A DNA stretch of 64,000 nucleotides from Synaphobranchus kaupii (lineage: Eukaryota > Chordata > Actinopteri > Anguilliformes > Synaphobranchidae), in assembly GCA_029718625.1 (NCBI GenBank), contig CM056383.1, forward strand, positions 64,170,849 to 64,234,848. The letters run 5' to 3'. The notes under the pieces were generated by a model. The model was not told the DNA's origin, did no database searches, and was given only the letters and a program-made list of their open reading frames with translations. Of this stretch, positions 11,391 through 22,355 are shown piece after piece (the first letter of the stretch is position 1; the number at the start of each line of letters is the position of its first letter). Made by a program: the position numbers and the translations under genes.

Positions 11391-11739
11391 GTGACATGCC
11401 TAGTTCAAACATTTTTTTCTGTGGTGTAAAATGTCACATTTTCATTTTATTAATTATGTGGGGAGTTTGGGCTCATGGAATGGCGAGAATAAATACCAAT
11501 AAATATGGAGGCAGAACAGACTGTCTAGCTATTCAATTTAAAAACACAAACAACAAACTAGCATAAACACAATATTAATTCAGTCTGTGACATTTCAGAA
11601 GGGGGACACAATGATTTTATCTCTGCCTTGCTTTCTTTTAATATCTTCGCAGAGATGCCAAGTTTGATCAATTCTCACCTACTCAGGTGGTGTTCTATTT
11701 AAGGCTTTATAACTCCAGGTGTTAGCATCACAGAAACTT

Positions 11740-12199
11740 GGAAATCAGTTATGCCATTCACTGCCTATATTTTCTTAATTTAGGTAAAAATAGATTGCCA
11801 CAAATGCAAAGCAATCGTTTTCCTTTAGTTTGCAATGAAATACAGAGAGCAACATATGTAAAACAGGTGAAACTATACATTTTCTGAATCATAGACTCCT
11901 TGTCCATAAGTGTGAAAAATCTGAGGGTGATATGCCGAACTACTAAATACCTATGACGCAAAATGTAGGCAGTGTAACCCGTTGTCCCTTAGTTTCTCCA
12001 AATCTATCCAAATGGCTAAATTGTACACTGCTGTAAATCATAAAATAATCATATTTAACTACAAATCAACGGTTTTGGCTCATATAACTCACTTTTGCAT
12101 CATTGTCACGTGGGAATTACTATCATTTAATCAGTATATGGGAATACATAAGTTAAGCTAGGATAAGTTGTTTGCGTAAAACTAAACTAATAAAACTAC
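11740..12199 (+). repeat. Dispersed repeat, left part (interrupted by LTR)
   Basis: Motifs such as 'gtaaaacaggtgaaactata', 'ctgagggtgatatgccgaac' and 'ggctaaattgtacactgctg' are matched in inverted orientation at 49440-49720. The tail 'taaaactaaactaataaaac' recurs at 16710-16735. No coding frame was recognised. The right part continues at 12793 after a solo LTR. Confidence 0.65.
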
Positions 12200-12792
12200 T
12201 GTTACGGCGGTGTACAGGACTGGACCCAAATGCCAAGACTCTGAGACCGACTCGATTCAAGCACTACACAAGGGAGAATATTTTTTAGAAGCAAGGCAAG
12301 CGAATGCAGGCAAAGGGCGAATAAAGGGAGGAAGGCAGGATACGGGGTTGGCAAACTAAAGTGGGGCAGGAGAGGAGTCAGGGCTGGTAGGGGTAGGCAG
12401 GAGGCAGGCTGGACGGGCTGGATGAAGGAACAAAGCAAACCAGGTTACGAGACAAACAGGAATAATAATCAGAATGGCCGGGAGAGATCTCAAACGGAGC
12501 AGAGAAAACGGACTGGCAAGGAAATGGCGTGAGAGGGGAAACTAAACAGTGAGAACAGGTGAAGGAACTAATTGGATAACTGAAAGGAGTGAGGAATCTG
12601 AGAGTGTAGGAGAGTGATAGGTTGACAAATCAAGGTAAGAAACAAGGAACTAAATTGAGCCACGCCCAGCCTGCAACGAACACAGAACTGAGACAAACAG
12701 GGTGAACTGAAAAACATGACATGAAACATAAGGACTGGGAATACAAAGGATACGAAAGGGAGGTGAACTGGAGGGAAACGGCGGATGTTACA
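12200..12792 (-). mobile_element. Solo LTR (593 bp), minus orientation
   Basis: On the minus strand it starts TGTAACATCCGCCGTTTCCC and ends ...CGCCGTAACA, with short inverted ends. Internal blocks 'gcaaggcaag', 'aggcaggatacggggttggc' and 'aggaggcaggctgg' are shared with the copies at 5706, 24548 and 54707. It lies within a dispersed repeat that continues on both sides. No internal retroelement region adjoins it, so it reads as a recombined solo LTR. A clear 4-6 bp target duplication was not found, and the superfamily is unassigned. Confidence 0.7.
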
Positions 12793-13260
12793 GTTATGTT
12801 CGAATGTATTTATTGTTCAAAGCATCCAATCAGACATTGCAAATACCATTGTGAAGGTTATAATTTCATATATTGGATAAAAGAGTTGTCAAAGAAACCA
12901 GAATGAACTGGAATGCATGAGACATGTTTGAACAGCATGCAGGATTTCATGCCTGGGGGTTTCAGAAGGTGTACTAGCGTTATAAAGGGGTGTGTATTTC
13001 TCAAACGGATTTTCCAAGACAATAAATGACCACTGACTCTTGAAAGGGACATCTCAATGCGTAAAATTAATGGTAGGATATTTATTTCATATTTAGCAGT
13101 AGATAATGACATTAGAATTACGTGGTATAATCGTGGACTAATAAAGATAAAACATGGAGTTTGTTGTTTCCACTCATAGTTTGGTTGCAGGAACAATGAA
13201 TGTCTGAGTTGAGCATCTTGGCACCAACGCCATGGCCACTAGGGGGTTTGCACAAAGGGG
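12793..13260 (+). repeat. Dispersed repeat, right part
   Basis: The stretch 'ttataaaggggtgtgtattt', 'ctcaaacggattttccaaga', 'catggagtttgttgtttcca' recurs at 16840-17390, and fragments of it ('agtggtcatttattgtc') occur inverted near 49075. The reading frame 12858-13196 on the minus strand has no domain and is treated as chance. Confidence 0.65.
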
Positions 13261-14982
13261 TTAAAATGTGTTTTTTTTTTTGAAAAAGTGGTGCGATTAG
13301 GCACTTCTACGCTAAAATAATGTTTAGCAAGCAGCATTCTGGGAAGGGATAGTAAGCCTATGATTTCTGCATGCAAGATGTTGAGATGTTTTATTTCATA
13401 TGTTTTTTTAACGTTTTTTTTCTTTGTTTTTCTTCTTTTTTTTTCTCTCACAAGATTGCTGTAACTATATATAAACAAGGCGCACAGTTAGATTATAATG
13501 AGCACAGTAAAGATTGCTTAAGAGTACCTGTGATTTCAGGGACTGCCGATTGAGTCACATGGAAGGGAAATCAGGGTGATACCAATCTTGGCTGTTCAGT
13601 TGGCTCTATCCCTAGTAATAGCCTCTTTCATGCCACCTTCCCATAGAGGCCAGTTTTATACAGAGCTCTTAGTCTGGTTGACTGGGGCACCTTTTCTCTA
13701 CTTTAAGCCACTGAACTAAGTGATTGTTGCTCTCCCCGTGGCTTCCCTCACAAGTCTCCTTCTTTCTTGGATGCTGAGTTTTAAAGGACGGCCTCTTCTA
13801 GGCAGTGCCTGGGTTGTGTGATGTAGCTTCCACTTCCAGACTATTATTGCAGCAGTGCTCACTGGGATATTTAAACACTTGTTTGTTATTTTCTACTCTT
13901 TTCCTAATTTATGCATTTGTATTACATTATCTCTAACTTCCAGCGAATGCTCTTTCGTCCTCATATTCACACCTTTCATTTAGATTCACAGCCTGAGCAA
14001 TGACGCTTAAACAGACTGGGATTTTTATCCAGAAAATGTGAGTTACTTTAAAGAGTAAGTGCACCCACCGTCTCAGCCTGTCTCCGCCTACTACACAGTT
14101 TTGAAAAAATACTTTGTGGGGTGAGCGAGGGAGAGGGGTGGGGTTGGAGGAGCTGTGTCCATCGTCATTTGCATAAATGAATGTGCAGTGTACAAATTAT
14201 TTTGTATAACTCGGATAAAACTGTCAAACTAGATGTTGCAGATCAAATATGAATCAAGATTCAGCAACTGCATGGCCTATTTCTCACCTCAAATATGTTC
14301 AGGAACGTATTTTAGTCGACTATTTAGGTGGAATTTATGAGTTTATGAACAGGACACCACGTTGTTCTGGTTTAAAAACATGGAGCCCAAACAAAAGGAA
14401 TGTAGTGGGTCTAACCAATCAGTTGCCGGCTGTTTCCGTTGTGGGCGAGTTAAGTTAAATGTTCCATGGAATGATGTCTGAAAAGGTTCCTGTCATACTG
14501 CATTCATAGGACAGAAGCTATGGCCAATTTTTGATTATGACAGTTTTATGACAGTTTTGTCAATAGTTAAAGTATGGTCATTGTTTTATGTGTAGCAGTG
14601 TCATAACTGTGTACTATGGGAGCATTTAATTCATTATGATGCACACCCGACAGTCCAACATACCTGGTGAATCTATTTTAAGTTAATTTGCAGTCCTTAA
14701 AAGTTACTGACATGGCAGATTAGGACGAGACTAAAATAACGGAGATGCTCCGGTAAAGGCCCCACCTCCCCCCGTAAAAAACTTATCCTGTCCAACTAGA
14801 GCTTAACAGAGGTAATATGTTTCAGTAGAACTGTGTTTATGGCAAATTAAATTCAAAGTTGAATTTAATGTGAAGTCAAAGTTAAAGCCAAAGTCTAGTT
14901 ATTAAATAAAGAACCTATGAGTGTAGGTAGCATACAAAGTATAATCATGGAACAATACACTCTGTCCATGATATAATTCATA
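13261..14982. other. Noncoding DNA with T-rich tract
   Basis: A T-rich run spans about 13390-13450. No exon or repeat family was recognised in the remainder. Confidence 0.5.
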
Positions 14983-15300
14983 GGGCTCTATTTTCTGACG
15001 AATGGCACATATGCACACTCAGTGACATAGTGCATGGGGCACTGGGCGTGGCAACTGAATTGTGTTACTTTGATGACCAGACGCGAGGAGCGCACAGCTC
15101 ACAGAGTGCTGCGCAGGTGGAAAATGGGCTGGATTAGGCTGAATATGAAACTAATATAAAAAATGTAGTCATAGCCAATCAAATGACCTCTTTTCATTCT
15201 CTTTAAGAGCCGTGCACATTGTGACCCGGCATACTGCCAATTTCGAAGACGATATATACATTTTGCATTGATATTGATGCAATAATGCATATTTCACAAG
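14983..15300. mobile_element. Left end of GGGCTCTATTTT-family MITE
   Basis: It opens with GGGCTCTATTTTCTGACG, the same terminus as the nested element at 6611-7589, and continues with 'ggcactgggcgtggc' and 'gaggagcgcacagc' motifs common near such ends. A matching right end was not found, so it appears truncated. The right boundary is approximate. Confidence 0.45.
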
Positions 15301-15323
15301 GGAATGCGTAAAATCACAAACGA

Positions 15324-15485
15324 AGTATCAATCAATCAATCAATCAATATTTATTTATATAGCGCATTTCACAACAAGTTGTCACAATGCACTTCACAGC
15401 AAAACAGCAAGAGCCAGCCTAAACTCCCCACAAGAGCAAGCCAAAGGCAACAGTAGTAGGCCAATACTTAAAGGCCCACTAATTT
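15324..15485. repeat. (ATCA)n plus 'tttatttatatagcgc' dispersed repeat
   Basis: A short ATCA microsatellite leads into 'atatttatttatatagcgca' and 'cacaatgcacttcacagca', a well-known fish interspersed repeat signature. It may be the 3' end of a retroelement. Confidence 0.65.
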
Positions 15486-15597
15486 CAGTTGCTAAAAAAA
15501 ATGCTAATCGCTTACAATGAGCAAGAAGACAAAGATATGGTACTATAGTATAGAATTATTATCCTATTAAAAATAACGATAAAGAACCTCATGAAAA

Positions 15598-16030
15598 GCA
15601 CTTTAAAAAGAAAAATAAGTGAGGTTTGTTCATTTTTATTCAGAACGAATGAAGTTCAACACTCAATTAGAATTCTATACATCAGTAGAGCCCAACTTAG
15701 TGAAATAACGTAGACACGACAGTGGGTGGGAAAAATGACATATACTTTATTGGCTACAACTACGAATATGTGGATAATAGAAACAATAAATGATATAACA
15801 TGAGGAATATGTTCTATGATTTAATCTTAACCAGAGGAAATGGTAATTATGTGGCGGCTGAATATAGAAGCTAACAGTCCCACCAATAACAAAGGTTAGT
15901 TTGTGTTATGGGTTAATGACACGCTAAACTATATTATGTTGTTAGTTCATTTTATCAGTCTCATAAATGTAAAGTTTTAACAATATAAAACTACAAGGTC
16001 TGGGGAATTGGCTATTCCCGACCAACGCAT
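15598..16030 (+). repeat. Dispersed repeat, copy 1 of 2
   Basis: From 'gtgaggtttgttcatttttat' to 'cagcaaaac' this region aligns over about 400 bp with 61140-61540 in the same orientation (for example 'atgaagttcaacactcaatt', 'cagtagagcccaacttagtg', 'tatagaagctaacagtcc'). No reading frame is conserved. The flanks differ, so this is a repeat family and not a local duplication. Confidence 0.8.
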
Positions 16031-16054
16031 GTACAGCAAAACAAAATACAGGTT

Positions 16055-16330
16055 AGGGAGGTGTTGATAATGGAGGACAGATATGGAAGGAGCTCATCGG
16101 ATATAGACTGGAGGACTGCTGAAGGGATGGGGTCCAGTGGACAGGTGGTTACACGATTGTGCGTCACAAGTTGGAGCACATCTCTGTCCTCCAGAGTCTT
16201 GGAGGACAGTGTAAATGGGTTCGTTATGGGGGATGTGGGGCATCACCGGATGCATGAAGGAGTTGCGGATTGTCACTCCCTTCCCCTCAAAGTGGGTCAG
16301 GAAGTCATCTGCAGAGAGGGAGGAGGGTGA
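16055..16330 (-). pseudogene. Non-LTR retrotransposon ORF2 fragment
   Basis: On the minus strand the segment reads SADDFLTHFEGKGVTIRNSF and, after a frameshift, a TCPLDPIPSAVLQSISDELL-like stretch. This is the linker between endonuclease and reverse transcriptase of L2/CR1/Rex-type fish LINEs, where the 'CPLDPIPS' motif is typical. It is a short 5'- and 3'-truncated scrap. Confidence 0.65.
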
Positions 16331-16679
16331 AGGGGGTACCTAATTAAGAATGCCACTAACTGCTGTTCCATGTTATCTACATTGGTGTTACTCAGCAATA
16401 AACTATTGTTAACAAATTAGTTACTATTTAACAACACAGGTATAAGTGCAACTTAATATTAAGTGTTACCACAAGCAGTAATACATATCGAGGAGGGAAA
16501 TCTCCATCATGTCCGTAGGCATATTCTCCGATAGAATCAATACTATGGTATTTTCTTCTGACCCACTCCCAAAATCCATGTAAGCAAGATGAGGATTTTC
16601 TCTAGCCACACTAACGAGTTGGCCAAATTCGTAAAATGTTGCGAAAATAGCAGGAAAACAACAATTACGCCTCGCTGAG
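16331..16679. other. Noncoding DNA, nothing recognised
   Basis: No repeat or exon signature was recognised. Two overlapping minus-strand frames of 83-90 codons lack any known domain. Confidence 0.45.
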
Positions 16680-17400
16680 CGAATGTACATTTTTGCATTT
16701 TCTGTAGTTGTTTGCATAAAACTAAACTAATAAAACAAAAAATGCTCTTACGCTCGACTGTAATGAACTGAACTGCATAACAACTGCACAAACAGCTGGT
16801 AGGATTTTTACGCATTCAACATTTCAGATGGAGTATTAGCATTATAAAGGGGTGTGTATTTCTCAAACGGATTGTCCAAGACAATAAATGGCCACTGAAT
16901 CATCTCTATGCATGAAACCAATGTACAATTGTATATTTATTCCATATTTAGTAGTGGATATTGATAGTAGAATGACATGGTTTAGTTATATATACTGTAT
17001 ATTTTTCACTTGTTTATTTTGCTATTGACTGAGCAGTGATTTAACGGCTGTATTGGCATACAATTTATCTTGTTGCTATGATGGAATACAAATGTATCTG
17101 AGTTTTTTTATGAACTCACAGATAGACGCTATTGTCCACTGTCTCACGCATGGGTCGGTATAGTTGCAGATGAGACTGGGTGGGGCATTGTTTGTTAACT
17201 GGACTAGCTATGTGAAAATAGTGGCTCTTAGAAACTCAGTATATGTCACAAATCGTGTACTCATAAAGTTAGAACATGGAGTTTGTTGTTTCCACTTATA
17301 GTTTGGTTGAGGGGCAATGAATGCCTCAGTTGAGCAATCTGAAAGCGCTTGTGGCATGGTCACCTAAGTGTCTGCACGAAGGGGTTACATTACTTGTTTA
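16680..17400 (+). repeat. Dispersed repeat, second copy of the 11.7-13.3 kb family
   Basis: It shares 'ataaaactaaactaataaaac', 'ttataaaggggtgtgtattt', 'acatggagtttgttgtttcc' and 'gcacgaaggggtta' with the first copy, in the same order. In this copy no LTR interrupts it. Confidence 0.7.
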
Positions 17401-18143
17401 AATGCTCTCTTTGTGTCTGTTAGGCTGTTACTGACGAATGAGATATTTGTTTAAACGTTTAATATTTTGACGTAGAAAATCTGAGGAAATTCAAACGTGA
17501 CCTACATTATGGCCCATTGAATGTGTAGTTAAATAGCTTATATGTGCTAGGCTATAAATAAGAAATAATGACAACAGTATCTTGAAATTTTAGTCAGCAA
17601 AATAAAAAGATCACAACAATGTCAATGGCATAGAACCCGTAATATTTACAAGTGGCACTCTTGAGATGCAGTGGAGTTTTTCTTGGCTCCTCCATTTCGA
17701 ATGTATAGCCTACAGGCCACGTGGATAGCAAGACCCACAAATTAACATTATTTATACTGCCCTCCAGACAAAATAATAACATGTTTTGTTGTTTATCATT
17801 CTCTGTGATATTGAGCACAACCATGAGCACAACCATGAGCACAACACAGACGGCTCCAGAGCGGACGTGGGCTCCGTATTTCGCTTAGGCAATTGGGATT
17901 ACAAATTTGAACTCTTAATGTCAAAAATGTTTAATTTCCTTGATATTCGAAGAAGTTTGATTATCGAACAAAAAAGTGACAGCCCAAGTCTGTTAGCATG
18001 GGCATGGGCATGGGCATCAAACAAACACCCATGGTATCGTGATACTACTTGGTATCCTGATACTTTCACTGCTATCGTATCGTGAGAGCTACCGTGACAA
18101 TCCTATTACATACATTATTTATCAGGTTATTTGTTATTTAATT
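17401..18143. other. Noncoding DNA with short tandem motifs
   Basis: A 14-bp unit (gagcacaaccat..) repeats about 2.5 times at 17813-17846, and (gggcat)n occurs at 17999-18018. A 'tatcgtgatac' patch at 18030-18085 resembles repeat-end debris. No exon was recognised. Confidence 0.45.
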
Positions 18144-18159
18144 GGGGGGGGGGGGGGGG
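18144..18159. repeat. Poly-G tract (16 G)
   Basis: Uninterrupted G run. Confidence 0.9.
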
Positions 18160-20014
18160 TGTTAACTTAGAATGAGAGAAGATTGAGAACCACTTCTCTA
18201 AGCCATGTAAAATCCTACATTGCCATTCCTTCCTGGCTATGCATCTACATGCTGGAGACACCAAAATATAGCTTTCTTCAGAGATATGAAAGAGCAGACG
18301 GGCATTCCATTGAAACAAGCTGAGGGATGGGAGAGGGCAGTTTGCAGCACAGTAAATTTGCTCATGTTTTGTGTCACATTCACAAAGCAAGCTTCCCCTG
18401 GCATTTTTTTTTTCAACTGAGGTGGCCATCTTCATAAGCTAATCCCTTAAGGCCACAAAGGAAATACAGGACAAGCCCAAACTTCAAACGCAAGGCCTTT
18501 GAACCGTCCCCGAGGGGCCACGTCCCTCTTCCAGACGTCATCGATTTCGCCTCGCCTCGTTTTCTCCGGACATTAAGCGCTGCGCCTGTGGTTTACGGCG
18601 CACCATGGCAACCGTGCTACCTCTTCTCCTGTCTACATGTACAGCAAGCAAACGAGACGCCCGGCACTTACAGGTGCTCAGAGTAAACAGAAAATCTGTT
18701 TTGGCAGACACTAATTCCTTGTGAGTCTTGGACCAATGTGCCAAACCCCCCATCCAGATTGCCACAGCAGAACAAAACAACAACACCTTTCTCCCTGCAC
18801 AAAAAAATCAGAGGGTAGACAGGTGTTTCTTCCGCTTGTGTGATCAAATCACCGAGATATTTATATTCCAGCCGGCTAGAGATACACAGAGTGACCCTGA
18901 AATTCCATTTCATGGCTCCCTTGAATACATGCATCTGTATTAATATAAATCTGATTATGCTGGCTGAATAACTCTGTCATTAGGATCCAACCTTCTTTTA
19001 TTGACAATACTGTGCTGTTAATATGACGCAATATATTAGACTGCAGACATTTCTTATCTTCAATTTAATTGGCAAGGAAATCTATCCAGGTTAGTTGTTT
19101 CTTTAACGTTGTTTTCCTGGTAGTAGAGCTCATGGAAAGCTTGCATTTTTGAGTGTGTCTGTATTTCTGCAATGTTTTCTGGCAATGTTTACTCCAATGC
19201 TAACCCAGATATTCCAAATATGCCCTGATTCTGATGACGATAACCTGAATAAGTCAGCAGCCTGATATTTGACATGGAGGATATTTTTTCTGTTAAACTG
19301 TACATTGAATAATGTAAACATCTTACTTGGAACAAAAGTTTGCCGTCATGGTGAAAATGACATTTTTTGAGTGACCACAAGATACATTTATGTCTCTCGG
19401 CAAGAAAAGATCTTCTGTACATACTGGCAATAATGTGTGATATCTGGGTGGAGGAAAGCAATGTGACAGTCTTTTAAAATGTGTCTGGGAAAATTGTTAA
19501 TGGTGGATAATCACGTGACCGATTGTTCAGATCAGGGTATTTTGCAGAAATGCAAAAAAACAGCACGAGGTTTTTCAACATCTCTGCCAAATAAATCAAC
19601 TCATGACCTACAGGGCTTATTTGGACTGTTCTGATTACCATGTATAGTGCTGCCATAGTGATTCATGGGGCATGAAACAGCTTATTCAGAATATGAAAAT
19701 AACCAGGATGCAGGCCATTATCCGGAATGCCACGTGCATGCAAATGCATTGAGTGTTGATCGAGTGTTGAGGTCCTGGACTGCGGGTTTTCGGTTCACGT
19801 CTCTGCAATGAAATTAAGACGCAGCTCAAGCGACCCTGAGGAAAATAAGGAATGAGAAAGTGCATGATTTGTTTGGGTGAGCATGTCTGGTTAAAGTGAT
19901 TGGGTGAGTCTTTAAAATACCCATTTTGCAAGTTTCAAACAAAATCGTCGGAGAGCGCTTCAAAGACCGCCATTACAAGAGACAAGTGAGAAGCTAAAAC
20001 TCTGACGGGTGACA
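18160..20014. other. Unique-looking noncoding DNA
   Basis: High-complexity sequence without recognised repeats. The segment 18500-18670 is locally CpG-rich (for example tttcgcctcgcctcgttttc). It could hold a conserved intronic element or an unrecognised exon, but no splice-bounded frame was supported. Confidence 0.4.
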
Positions 20015-21160
20015 CATTAAAGGAAACACCTGAATCTCCTGAGTGGAGATGCATAACGAATGCAGATTATTCCATGCAGTTGTACTGCATGATACATTTA
20101 AGCAATTAACATCCTATCATATAGAAATGCTGAGCTGGCCCAGTTGGCCTCGATTTTTGATCAAGATTGCAGGAGGACAAGACCTAAGTGACTTTGAAAG
20201 AGGGTTCATTATTGGCACGCGGATGGCAGGAGCTTCAGTCACAAAGACCGCTCAACTGGCTAGTGTTTCAATCGGTGACAGTGACTAAAGTGACATCAGC
20301 AATTAGACCTATGGGAAAGACATCAGTAAATAGGATTGGACATTGGTGGTCGAAAGCGCACATTCGATGGCCGCGATGCTCCTGCATTAGTGCGAGACGT
20401 AAGGGAAAACACGAGAGCAGCTTTTCCTCGTGTGACCGAGGCTGTCAATGCAGGACGTGATCAGACTGCGTCGGCAAGAACAGTCCGTCGACAAGTACAT
20501 AGTGAGGGATATTATAATGGGGTTACAGTGCATAAACCACTCGTTACAAAGACGAATGGACATTTAAGAGTTCAGTGGTGCAAAAACCATAGGCACTGGT
20601 CTACAGAGATGTGGAAAAAGTGATATGGTACGATGAGTCATCCTTCACCATATTCTCGACAAGTGGGCGAGTACAAGTGTGGCGTACACAAAGAGAACGG
20701 TACAGGCCTGAATGCTTGACCCCTACAGCGAGGGGGTCCGGTGGCTCTGTTATGCTGTGGGGGGCATCTTCCTGGCATGGTTTGGGTCCACGTGTCCCCT
20801 TAGAGGGAAGGGTCACTACAAATAAATACAAAGTTATTCTGAGTGGTCGCCTTTATCCTATGATGAAACATTTCTATCCTGATGGGAGTGGTCTCTTCCA
20901 GGAAGACAATGTGCCCCGTCCACAGGGCACGAGGGGTCACTGAATGGTTTGAGGAGTATTTTGCGAGTCATATGCGATGGTTTTCGCAGTCACCAGATCT
21001 CAGCCCAATTGAACACCTATGGGAGAATTGGACCGACAGCGCTCTCCACCATCATAAAACACCAAATGAGGGAATATCTTTTGGAAGAATGGTGTTCCAT
21101 CCCTCCAGTAGAGGGAAAACCGATAACATGACCAACTAGATTAACAATTCCTAAAGAAAT
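20015..21160 (+). pseudogene. Tc1-like transposase, nearly full-length but frameshifted
   Basis: A decayed DD34E-type transposase is readable across three frames. The N-terminal helix-turn-helix segment reads LSDFERGFIIGTRMAGASVT near 20188. The catalytic domain reads KVIWYDESSFTIFSTSGRVQ (first Asp, near 20615), GGSVMLWGASSWHGLGPRVP, LFQEDNVP (second Asp, near 20900) and SPDLSPIEHLWE (Glu, near 21010). Frame changes near 20288, 20610 and 20940 and in-frame stops prevent a product. The 5' side has 'ttaaaggaaacacctg', resembling ends known for this group, but a matching right terminus was not located. It differs from the 36753 and 42 kb Tc1 families. Confidence 0.9.
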
Positions 21161-22123
21161 TGTAGGTGTGGTTGCTTCACAGTGTTATCAATTGCTGGAA
21201 ATGGCATAGAAAGATGGTAATATGGTATAGTGTGAGGTGGAAAATAAAAGGTGGAAATGGTATGAACTGGTAATGTGGTAAAAAGGGATCTAGTGAAGGT
21301 GAAAGTGTTAAAATATGGTGTTAAATATTACCCAGTTTTGATTATAACATTTTAATTGCAGACTCTGAATTTCCCCACTCATTAGTTTTTTTTTCCTTTT
21401 TCTGGGGCAGGAGGGTTTGCATTTAAGGTTGTTGAATATACCGAGCATGGTGTCCTTCAAATAAATGCCATTTTCAGGCCATTTGTAACTAAAAATGAAT
21501 GAAATGGCACAATAATTGCAGTTTTTATCATTATCAAAATGGCACTGACAAAGGAATACTCTTTACAAACAACATTGTGTGCCAATTCTCGAGCAAGGCC
21601 TCATATTTTCTGTTGCAGTCAAGTTAGGGTGAATAAATAACATTTACGTGCAGCCTTATTGAAAGGTTAATTTGTCATTTTTCCAACATCACTGTGCTCA
21701 TGTTAATTTGAAATCATGGAATTGTTTACGGTACCGGGTAGTGCGACCTCCAACCCCCATATAATTTAAAAATAATTAAAATGTACAATTTCAGATGATT
21801 GAATGGAACCACTATGCATTATTAATCATTTTCATTTCACCAGGAGAGCTTGTTGCGCAGCAGGAGACATATCCGTGTAGCGCGACATGTAAATTCTCTC
21901 CTTTCTCCTTCACAGACAGACAATTTTCCTGCAGAGTCCAATTACATGGGCAGCAGGCAGCAGTTTGTTCAAAGGTAAGGGCGATTAAATACGTCGGCCG
22001 ACCGTTGCATTTGCATTCCTCCTCATGTCTCTCCGTCAGACCATATTACTCACATTAGTCTGTTAGAAGAGCCACCGGTTCCTCATTTAAAAAAAAAACA
22101 AAACATTTTTGCCATCCTTTTAG
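21161..22123 (+). other. Intron 5' of the protocadherin exon
   Basis: No coding signature was found. It ends with a polypyrimidine-containing 3' splice site (gccatccttttag). Confidence 0.6.
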
Positions 22124-22296
22124 CAACTCTACTTTCAAGGACCCGGAGCGAGCGAGCCTCAGAGACAGCGGCCACGGTGACAGCGACCAGGCGGACAGTG
22201 ACCAGGACACTAATAAAGGTTCCTGCTGCGATATGTCGGCCAAGGAGGCCCTTAAGTTGAAAGCGACTTCGGCTAAACCGCAGCCCCTTGAGCAAG
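22124..22296 (+). CDS. pcdh10: Internal exon of a delta-2 protocadherin, probably pcdh10
   Basis: The 173-base exon is bounded by ...CCATCCTTTTAG at its 5' side and AAG|GTGAGT at its 3' side. The first base completes a codon and the last base begins one, so it joins a phase-2 to a phase-1 intron. The 57 full codons begin NSTFKDPERASLRDSGHG, continue DSDQADSDQDTNKGSCCDMS and end KPQPLEQ. This acidic, Ser/Asp-rich cytoplasmic segment is characteristic of delta-2 protocadherins (PCDH10, 17, 18, 19), which are homophilic neuronal adhesion proteins. From recall PCDH10 is the closest, since PCDH19 diverges after STFKD. The single large ectodomain exon would be upstream of the window. The following CM2-type exon (CWMP motif) was not seen. 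Codons are intact, so it is likely functional; the paralogue (10a or 10b) is not resolved. Confidence 0.9.
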
Positions 22297-22324
22297 GTGA
22301 GTTTGTATTTCCAAAGACGTTCTT

Positions 22325-22327
<3 letters not shown>

Positions 22328-22355
<28 letters not shown>
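22328..22355. repeat. (CT)n microsatellite in the intron
   Basis: A run of about 14 CT units lies 31 bases downstream of the exon's donor site. Confidence 0.95.

Noticed and set aside
12858..13196. 112-codon minus-strand frame
   Set aside because: It falls in a dispersed repeat whose second copy (16.8-17.4 kb) does not keep the frame open.
21795..22058. Additional exon just upstream of the protocadherin exon
   Set aside because: An AG is present near 21842 and the frame is open, but the residues do not resemble any protocadherin cytoplasmic segment and no donor is convincing.
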